This document shows positions 54,321 through 59,655 of a stretch of DNA of 59,655 nt, piece after piece. The stretch is from positions 1-59,655 of the forward strand of contig CAJVWI010000014.1 in assembly GCA_913009655.1 (NCBI GenBank), given 5' to 3'. How positions within the stretch are numbered: the first letter of the stretch is position 1; every line of letters begins with the position of its first letter. The notes below the pieces were generated by a model. The model had not been told where the DNA came from. It saw nothing but the letters and a program-made list of their open reading frames with translations, and ran no database searches. This DNA is from an uncultured Cryomorphaceae bacterium (GTDB lineage: Bacteria; Bacteroidota; Bacteroidia; Flavobacteriales; Schleiferiaceae). The position numbers and the translations under genes were made by a program.

Positions 54321-55333
54321 AAACATCGGTGATTATATTAAATTGGAATGGAAAAAAATGGCTAGAGCTATTTCTCCCTTCTGTGATTGAAAGAACCTCT
54401 GAAGCTCTAATTGTAGTTGCTGATAATGGCAGCACAGATAACTCAAAAGAGTTTACAAATCTTCATCACCCTGACGTCCTATTCATAGAAATAGGAAAAA
54501 ATTTAGGATATTCTGGAGGATACAACGAAGCCTTAAGGGTAGTGCAAGAAAAGTATCCTGATTTAAGATTTTCTGTTCTCCTTAATTCAGACGTAGAGCC
54601 TCAAGAAGGTTGGCTAGCGCCAATGGAGAAACGCATGGAATTGGAGCCTAACATCGGAGCTATTCAACCAAAAATTCTTGATTACAGTAAACCTAATAAT
54701 TTCGAATATGCTGGCGGGGCAGGAGGGTTAATGGATAATTGGGGGTATCCTTTTGCTCGAGGACGTATTTTTGACCATACCGAAGAAGACAAAGGCCAAT
54801 ATGACTCTCCAGAATTTTCCAAAATATTTTGGGCCTCGGGAGCATGTTTAATGATAAGAGTTTCGGCATTTTTTGAATCTGGATTATTGGATGAAAGACT
54901 TTTTGCTCACATGGAAGAAATTGATCTCTGCTGGCGCATGAACATTAAAGGTTATGATATTGAATGCTGCACTAGCTCTTCTGTATTGCATGTCGGAGGT
55001 GGCACTCTTGGTTCTCTATCCCCTCAAAAAACATATTTAAATTTCAGGAATAGTCTTTTAATTATTGCTAAAAATGCGCCTACAATAGTTGCTTTACGAA
55101 TCATTTCAGGGCGTCTTTTTTTTGATGCAGCTGCTGGAGCTTTATTTATAATCAGAAGACAACCACAACATCTTATTTCAGTCATTAAAGCGCACTTCTC
55201 TTTTTATAAAATGTTTAGCAAGTTTGCTTTTAATCCAAAAAATGAAAAAAAAGCATGGCCTAAGCATGGACTTTATCATGGCTCAATCGTCTGGAGCTAT
55301 TTTATTCGAAAGAACAAAAGGATTAACTTCTAG
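54317..55333 (+). CDS. Family 2 glycosyltransferase (rhamnosyltransferase-like)
   Basis: The 338-residue protein starts at GTG 54317, inside the stop of the GWxTD gene. The GT-A fold is clear: SVIILNWNGKKWL, VVADNGSTDNS, NLGYSGGYNEAL, LLNSDVEP (the D-x-D-like metal site), FWASGACLMIRVSAF, and ERLFAHMEEIDLCWR with the catalytic acidic residues. The pattern is that of WcaA/RfbN-like rhamnosyl- or galactosyltransferases of surface polysaccharide synthesis. There are no transmembrane helices except weak C-terminal hydrophobic patches. It overlaps xerD tail-to-tail by 11 nt. Confidence 0.92.
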   Translation: MKTSVIILNWNGKKWLELFLPSVIERTSEALIVVADNGSTDNSKEFTNLHHPDVLFIEIGKNLGYSGGYNEALRVVQEKYPDLRFSVLLNSDVEPQEGWLAPMEKRMELEPNIGAIQPKILDYSKPNNFEYAGGAGGLMDNWGYPFARGRIFDHTEEDKGQYDSPEFSKIFWASGACLMIRVSAFFESGLLDERLFAHMEEIDLCWRMNIKGYDIECCTSSSVLHVGGGTLGSLSPQKTYLNFRNSLLIIAKNAPTIVALRIISGRLFFDAAAGALFIIRRQPQHLISVIKAHFSFYKMFSKFAFNPKNEKKAWPKHGLYHGSIVWSYFIRKNKRINF

Positions 55334-56216
55334 GGTGAAACTTTAAAACTGTGTCTCTGAGATGACTCTGCTCAAGATGCGTATATATCTCTGTAGTGGT
55401 TATACTCTCATGCCCTAAAAGAGATTGTATTACGACTATATCAGCACCATTTTGAATTAAGTGAGTTGCAAAAGTGTGACGCAGGGTGTGTGGGCCTATT
55501 TTCTTTTTAATACCTGCTTGAGAAGCCAAAGTTGAAATTCGCTTGAACACATAGACGCGGCTTATAGCTTTTCCACGCCGGTTAAGAAAAACAAAATCTT
55601 CAAAACCTTTTTGCACTTCGATATGATTTCTAATTTCTTTGATATATAGATTTATTGCATTTAGGGCTTTGGAATATATTGGAACAATCCTTTCCTTATT
55701 TCCTTTTCCAATAACTCTTATTAATCCATCACTCTGATATATATCTCTAATCTTAAGACTAATTAATTCGCTGACTCTTAAACCACAAGCGTAAAGAATC
55801 TCAACCATCGCATAATCTCTTTCCCCTTTAGGACTTGATCTATCAATAGCGGCAATTAAAATATCTATTTCCTGAATAGAAAGATATGTTGGAAGCTTTC
55901 TACCAATCTGAGGAGAAGCTAAGCCTTCAACAGGGCTGTCTTCCCTGAGCTCTTCTTCTTTTAAAAACCCATAAAATGTTCTTAACGTGCTGCGCATTCT
56001 AGCCTGAGTTCTGGGTGATTTTCCCTCACTGGCCAAATTTTGAATAAAAGATCGAATAGTCTCTTTATCAATCGTAATGCAACTTTCATCTAGAGGCCCT
56101 GCCCACAAAGCTAATTTTGCAATATCACGACCATATGCATCTATTGTATTTGAACTAAGACCCCGTTCAAGTCTTAAGTAATTTCCAAATTGCTTGATTG
56201 CCAAAGGCCATTTCAT
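55323..56216 (-). CDS. xerD: Tyrosine recombinase XerD (or XerC/D-type)
   Basis: The recombinase resolves chromosome dimers at dif. The 297-residue protein has an N-terminal SAM-like domain (FGNYLRLERGLSSNTIDAY) and the full catalytic set: Arg in CGLRVSEL, Lys in GKGNKERIVP, His-x-x-Arg in PHTLRHTFATHL, His in LLGHESITTTEIYTH and Tyr in the same stretch. Length and motifs fit housekeeping XerD rather than an integrase of a mobile element, and no att-like repeats flank it. aroQ lies 21 nt upstream on the same strand, and XerD next to a type-II dehydroquinase is frequent in Bacteroidota. Confidence 0.92.
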   Translation of the reverse strand: MKWPLAIKQFGNYLRLERGLSSNTIDAYGRDIAKLALWAGPLDESCITIDKETIRSFIQNLASEGKSPRTQARMRSTLRTFYGFLKEEELREDSPVEGLASPQIGRKLPTYLSIQEIDILIAAIDRSSPKGERDYAMVEILYACGLRVSELISLKIRDIYQSDGLIRVIGKGNKERIVPIYSKALNAINLYIKEIRNHIEVQKGFEDFVFLNRRGKAISRVYVFKRISTLASQAGIKKKIGPHTLRHTFATHLIQNGADIVVIQSLLGHESITTTEIYTHLEQSHLRDTVLKFHPRS

Positions 56217-56237
56217 AGGATCTAATTATTTCATTCG

Positions 56238-56678
56238 TCAATCTTTTTGAAGACTCAAAAGCGCCTCAATTCCAAGACGATAACCAATCCACCCGAGACC
56301 GGATATTGTTCCGCAAGTATGAGCTGCTAAGAGAGAGTTTCGCCTGTATGACTCTCTGGCATAGGTATGGCTTAAGTGAACTTCTAAAACTGGGCTTTCT
56401 AGTCCAGCTATACTATCACTTATAGCCACTGAGGTATGCGTAAAAGCACCAGGATTGATAAGAAATGCATTACCTGATCCATTATTTGAATGCATATAAT
56501 TAATAATTTCTCCTTCAATATTACTTTGAAAAGATTTCAATTCAACATTTGGCCAATGCTTATCTAACCATCCTTTTAAAATAGGAACTTGATCATCTAA
56601 AGTATGGCTGCCATAAATATCCAATTGACGATTTCCTAAGCGGTCTAAATTAGACCCATGGACGATGTGTATTACCAT
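56238..56678 (-). CDS. aroQ: Type II 3-dehydroquinate dehydratase
   Basis: The enzyme catalyses the third step of the shikimate pathway to aromatic amino acids. The 146-residue protein has the expected size of the dodecameric type II enzyme. VHGSNLDRLGNRQLDIYG contains the flexible lid with Arg and catalytic Tyr, SFQSNIEGEI binds the substrate, INPGAFTHTSVAISD follows, and VHLSHTYARESYR has the catalytic His region. The usual N-G-P-N is H-G-S-N here. A perfect TATATTTG box (56683-56690) ends 4 nt before the ATG, suggesting a leaderless mRNA that probably continues into xerD. Confidence 0.95.
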   Translation of the reverse strand: MVIHIVHGSNLDRLGNRQLDIYGSHTLDDQVPILKGWLDKHWPNVELKSFQSNIEGEIINYMHSNNGSGNAFLINPGAFTHTSVAISDSIAGLESPVLEVHLSHTYARESYRRNSLLAAHTCGTISGLGWIGYRLGIEALLSLQKD

Positions 56679-56682
56679 AATT

Positions 56683-56690
56683 CAAATATA
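56683..56690 (-). promoter_or_regulatory. -7 box of aroQ
   Basis: TATATTTG-AATT-ATG on the minus strand is a full match to TAnnTTTG with the same 4-nt gap to the start codon as at 29884 and 40356. Confidence 0.55.
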
Positions 56691-56702
56691 CCCAATGTAG
56701 AT

Positions 56703-57680
56703 TTAGCCGCGCCTCTTGTGAGCCCCTCTTCCAAATAAAGCCTCCAAAAAACCAAAAGCATAGCCAAGCATCATAACAAACGTAGTGGAAATTGAAAAGA
56801 TTCCGACCACAAGAGATCTACTCTTGATACCACTTAGAACGAAAGGGAATAAGAAATAAAACACCCCAACAAATAAGGGGTAAACAGAATTATTCAATCC
56901 AAATAAAAAACTTATGATTAAAAAAGAAATTATAAAGACAGGAAAGATATGGGTAAGTTTGAGTTGACCCTCATGCTTGCGGGACAAATGCCATCTGGCT
57001 CCACCAAATCTCCGAACTTGTTTAAAAAAACTAAACAATGTTGATCGTCTTTTATGAAAAACAAAAGCCTTAGGAATAAGTCCCACTTTATACTTAGCCT
57101 CAACAAGACGAATACTCAATTCCACATCTTCACCAGTCTTAAATTTAGTGTCAAAGCCTTTCATTTTTATGAAAATGTCTTTTTTTACCCCCATATTAAA
57201 ACCTCTAGGATAATATTTTGAGGTAGCTATTTTTCCCCCTCGAATCCCACCTGTCGTCCAAAAACTTGTCATACTAAAACTAATAGCCTTTTGCAAAGCA
57301 CTGAATTCTGGAGGAGCCGCATCAGGACCTCCAAATGCTTCCCACGATGAATCTGCTAAACCACTATCTATTTCATTCAAATAATCTATTGGTATTATAC
57401 AGTCACTATCGAAAAATATCAAATATTCCCCATGTGCTATTTCTGCCGCAGCATTTCTTGCTTCTGAAACAGGTAAATATTCCTCATGGATTACTTTTAT
57501 TGACAACTTACACTTTTTACTCTCTCGGTCTATAATTGGCCTTAACGTATCACCAGGTGTGCCATCTGCCAATATCACTTCAAATAAATCTTGAGAATAA
57601 TTTAACTTTGAAACAGAAATTATAAATTCCTGAACCTCTTCTGGCCTATCAAATGTTGGGGAGATTAGTGAAAAACGCAT
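56703..57680 (-). CDS. Family 2 glycosyltransferase with C-terminal membrane helices
   Basis: The 325-residue protein has GT-A motifs: FSLISPTFDRPEEV, ILADGTPGDT, SEARNAAAEIAHGEYLIFFDSDC (the D-S-D metal site), YPRGFNMGVKKDIF, and TGEDVELSIRLVEA with the catalytic E-D. KRRSTLFSFFKQVRRFGGARW is the Q-x-R-R-W-like product-binding segment of processive or membrane GT2 enzymes. Three C-terminal hydrophobic helices (about 235-315) anchor it. It probably works on lipid-linked glycans. It lies 9 nt after the next-described GT2 gene on the same strand. Confidence 0.9.
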   Translation of the reverse strand: MRFSLISPTFDRPEEVQEFIISVSKLNYSQDLFEVILADGTPGDTLRPIIDRESKKCKLSIKVIHEEYLPVSEARNAAAEIAHGEYLIFFDSDCIIPIDYLNEIDSGLADSSWEAFGGPDAAPPEFSALQKAISFSMTSFWTTGGIRGGKIATSKYYPRGFNMGVKKDIFIKMKGFDTKFKTGEDVELSIRLVEAKYKVGLIPKAFVFHKRRSTLFSFFKQVRRFGGARWHLSRKHEGQLKLTHIFPVFIISFLIISFLFGLNNSVYPLFVGVFYFLFPFVLSGIKSRSLVVGIFSISTTFVMMLGYAFGFLEALFGRGAHKRRG

Positions 57681-57689
57681 ATTGCCTTC

Positions 57690-58661
57690 TTACTCTTTTA
57701 CATTCAGAACCTCAGAAATAGAATAATGAACCTTTTTATTGCTCTGCCTTACCATCAATTCAGCTAATAAACCCGTCACGAACAATTGTGTCCCCAAAAC
57801 CATCGCAGTTAAGAAAATATAAAACCAAGGATCATCTGCAACTAAGCCTGGCCTGAAACCTTGAGCTAATCGATATAGTTTTAAAAATCCCATGGCCAAT
57901 AGAGCAATCCCGCTAGCAACAAACATTAAAGTACCTAGTGTTCCAAAGAAATGCATTGGACGACGCTGGAAACGGCTTACCATGCTTAAAGTGACTAAAT
58001 CGAGCATTCCGTTTATGAAACGATTTAAACCAAATTTAGTCGTGCCATATTTTCTAGCTTGATGCTGGACTACTTGTTCACCGATATTACTAAAACCTGA
58101 CATCTTAGCTAAGACAGGAATATATCGATGCATCTCCCCTTGAACCTCAATATTTTTAATGACTTCGTTTTTATAAGCCTTGAGACCACAGTTAAAATCA
58201 TGAAGTTTAATTCCAGACATTCTTCGTGCCGCCCAATTAAATAATTTTGTTGGTAAAGTTTTAGAAATAGGGTCATAACGCTTTTTTTTCCACCCACTTA
58301 TCAGGTCTAGATTTTCAGAATCTATTCTTCTAACAAGTTCTGGGATTTCATCAGGACTATCCTGCAGGTCAGCATCCATGGTAATTACAACTTCACCTAA
58401 AGCCTCTTGAAACCCAACGTGCAAAGCTGCAGACTTACCATGATTTCTTCTAAACTTAATTGCTCGAATGAAAGAATAATCTTTTTCTAAGTCAAGAATG
58501 ACATTCCATGAGTTATCTGAGGAACCATCGTCGATAAATATAATTTCATAAGAAAAATTATTCTCTTTACATACACGATGTATCCATGAGGTTAGTTCAG
58601 GGATGGACTCCTCTTCATTTAGTAGAGGAATAACAATCGAAACATCTAAATTGTTACTCAA
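57690..58661 (-). CDS. Dolichol/undecaprenyl-phosphate sugar transferase-like GT2
   Basis: The 323-residue protein resembles DPM1/GtrB enzymes that load a sugar onto polyprenyl phosphate. SIVIPLLNEEESIPEL, IIFIDDGSSDNSW, RNHGKSAALHVGFQEA, VITMDADLQDSPDEIPEL and DFNCGLKAYK are the standard motifs. Two C-terminal transmembrane helices (about 230-255 and 270-300) are typical of GtrB. The only suitable start is TTG 58661, which overlaps the end of the DUF4199 gene by 8 nt. Its product could feed the GT-C enzyme encoded at 51336, which is inference. Confidence 0.92.
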   Translation of the reverse strand: MSNNLDVSIVIPLLNEEESIPELTSWIHRVCKENNFSYEIIFIDDGSSDNSWNVILDLEKDYSFIRAIKFRRNHGKSAALHVGFQEALGEVVITMDADLQDSPDEIPELVRRIDSENLDLISGWKKKRYDPISKTLPTKLFNWAARRMSGIKLHDFNCGLKAYKNEVIKNIEVQGEMHRYIPVLAKMSGFSNIGEQVVQHQARKYGTTKFGLNRFINGMLDLVTLSMVSRFQRRPMHFFGTLGTLMFVASGIALLAMGFLKLYRLAQGFRPGLVADDPWFYIFLTAMVLGTQLFVTGLLAELMVRQSNKKVHYSISEVLNVKE

Positions 58662-59208
58662 ATTCTGGAGGGTTTTTCTTACTAACAGCGGCAGCTATTA
58701 GCGCAATAAACGCAAAAAATATAAAACCAAAGGCTGAGGATTTTAGCTGTCCCACAACGGTCATATTCTTCTTTGCATCATTAATAATTTTATCTTCTAG
58801 ATCGTCAATTGAGTCAATTCCCATAAATTGGATAGTTGTCTGCAATTGCTCTTCAGGCATCTCCATCATTGCTTCAAAAGCCATCTCCCCCTGTCGAGAA
58901 GATAATTCTGAATCAATAACGTTGTACATCAACAAATTGAATATCAAAGACACAAATAATGAAAAAATAACAGGAAGCATATATGCGGAAAATGACTCAC
59001 GAAAAGTAGCAAAACCATTATTTAAGTTCTTATAAGATCTAATCGCGAAAAATGGAATGGCTATCGAAATAATCATAACCGAAACACTACCGAAAGGATT
59101 AACAAACAAAGATTCATCAATAATGTAACAGCCTAGAGTAAATACAATTCCTATTGAGGCCGTTAATAAACCATAATTTATCGCAACTTTTTTCATATTT
59201 TCATTCAT
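58654..59208 (-). CDS. DUF4199 membrane protein
   Basis: The 184-residue protein has four predicted transmembrane helices: two at the N-terminus (GLLTASIGIVFTLGCYII, VSVMIISIAIPFFAI), one near 78-100 and one near the C-terminus (SAFGFIFFAFIALIAAAV). Between them lies NGFATFRESFSAYMLP, the conserved DUF4199 core, and an acidic periplasmic or cytosolic loop. The family has unknown function and usually sits just before a DPM1-like GT2 gene, as here. Confidence 0.85.
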   Translation of the reverse strand: MNENMKKVAINYGLLTASIGIVFTLGCYIIDESLFVNPFGSVSVMIISIAIPFFAIRSYKNLNNGFATFRESFSAYMLPVIFSLFVSLIFNLLMYNVIDSELSSRQGEMAFEAMMEMPEEQLQTTIQFMGIDSIDDLEDKIINDAKKNMTVVGQLKSSAFGFIFFAFIALIAAAVSKKNPPEFE

Positions 59209-59228
59209 ACCATCTCTATTTAAAAGCC

Positions 59229-59655
59229 TTATAAAGGTTGAGCAAATTTACAAATAGTAGTTTGACCATCCCGCATAATTCTTAACCATCCCATTTTTGG
59301 TACAGAAATAAGCCAGTCAATTGAACTTGATGGTGACTGATTTAACTGTTTCCTTGCTATCATGCGTCCTTGTGCATCAACTAATTCTAATTTTTCTTTT
59401 CCCGAGAGTGCAAAAATCCTGATACCACCATCAATGATTGTTATCATATCTTTTGGAATCCATGACTCTTCTTCTAATCCTAACTTAGTCTTGCTTCTGA
59501 TTGGGATTTTCACTGAGCTAAATCCTGAAGAATATGTAGATAAAAAAGTCAATGAATCTTGAGAATAAATATTAGATGAATTATAATCGATAGTTACCGC
59601 AAAATGCTCACCAGGCTCCAAGCTTTTTGGAGATCCACCACTTAAGATATTTAAT
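59229..59655 (-). CDS. C-terminal part of a secreted protein (5' end cut by window)
   Basis: The frame is open to the right edge, so the true start is outside (at least 141 codons shown). SPKSLEPGEHFAVTIDY followed by SLTFLSTYSSGFSSVKIPI resembles an ASH/choice-of-anchor Ig-like domain. The last 60 residues (GGIRIFALSGKEKLELVDAQ, GRMIARKQL, GWLRIMRDG) look like a type-A T9SS sorting domain. The N-terminal domains and any catalytic part are not visible. It is 20 nt upstream of the DUF4199 gene on the same strand, but the pairing is probably incidental. Confidence 0.6.
   Translation of the reverse strand, partial: LNILSGGSPKSLEPGEHFAVTIDYNSSNIYSQDSLTFLSTYSSGFSSVKIPIRSKTKLGLEEESWIPKDMITIIDGGIRIFALSGKEKLELVDAQGRMIARKQLNQSPSSSIDWLISVPKMGWLRIMRDGQTTICKFAQPL

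Noticed and set aside
55323-56216. Tyrosine recombinase as sign of an integrated element
   Set aside because: All residues and the length fit XerD, the neighbour is aroQ, and no att-like direct repeats or phage genes are present. The nearest tRNA is about 2.5 kb from the recombinase gene and is intact.
1-59655. CRISPR arrays, rRNA, insertion sequences, toxin-antitoxin or restriction genes
   Set aside because: I read both strands for regular repeat-spacer spacing, transposase or nuclease motifs and rRNA signatures and found none.

Overview
The window looks like chromosomal DNA of a member of the Bacteroidota, most likely a marine or aquatic Flavobacteriales relative (inference). The grounds are a SusC/SusD pair, several secreted proteins with type IX secretion (T9SS) sorting domains, families typical of the phylum (DUF5683, DUF4249, DUF4199, DUF5916, GWxTD), A+T-rich DNA, almost no Shine-Dalgarno sequences, and TAnnTTTG-type -7 promoter boxes. 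I see no phage, insertion sequence, CRISPR array or rRNA. There are four tRNAs: Pro-UGG, Arg-UCU, Ser-GCU and Ser-UGA.

Layout. 1-3873: the start of a giant beta-helix/FN3 surface protein cut by the left edge. 4087-13567: tRNAs, an SLC13 transporter, small envelope proteins, a lipoprotein hydrolase, DUF5683-dapB-PnuC-like, coaE and a secreted CotH-family protein. 13902-27174: an eight-gene polysaccharide utilization locus (SusC, SusD, PKD lipoprotein, GH16, a four-module secreted binding-type protein, GH3, GH5-CBM6) whose enzyme set fits beta-1,3-glucan (laminarin-like) degradation. 27503-32371: thiolase and NlpC/P60 genes, then a selenium operon (mnmH-selD-OsmC).

32365-40351 (minus strand) is the least ordinary part. 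A three-gene unit encodes a possible permuted papain-like enzyme, an unassigned fold-type-I PLP enzyme and a divergent fold-type-III PLP decarboxylase. It is followed by a second unit with an IgGFc-binding-like, type-B T9SS protein and a gamma-glutamyltransferase. The junction between these two units (end of the decarboxylase, intergenic promoter, signal-peptide start of the secreted protein) reappears as a decayed copy at 48831-49006, in front of a DUF5916 gene. The copy keeps the promoter box and a Crp-like palindrome, while both flanking gene fragments are broken. This points to an old duplication whose promoter now appears to serve an unrelated gene.

40569-51205: a CstB-like persulfide dioxygenase/rhodanese fusion, a DUF4249-TonB receptor pair, a second TonB receptor, an SDR and the DUF5916 protein. 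51336-59655: a GT-C membrane glycosyltransferase, tRNA-Ser, GWxTD protein, three family-2 glycosyltransferases, xerD, aroQ, DUF4199 and the C-terminus of a secreted protein cut by the right edge.

All identifications come from reading motifs by eye. No database search or structure prediction was run. Start codons were re-chosen where signal peptides, stop-start junctions or promoter boxes argued for it.
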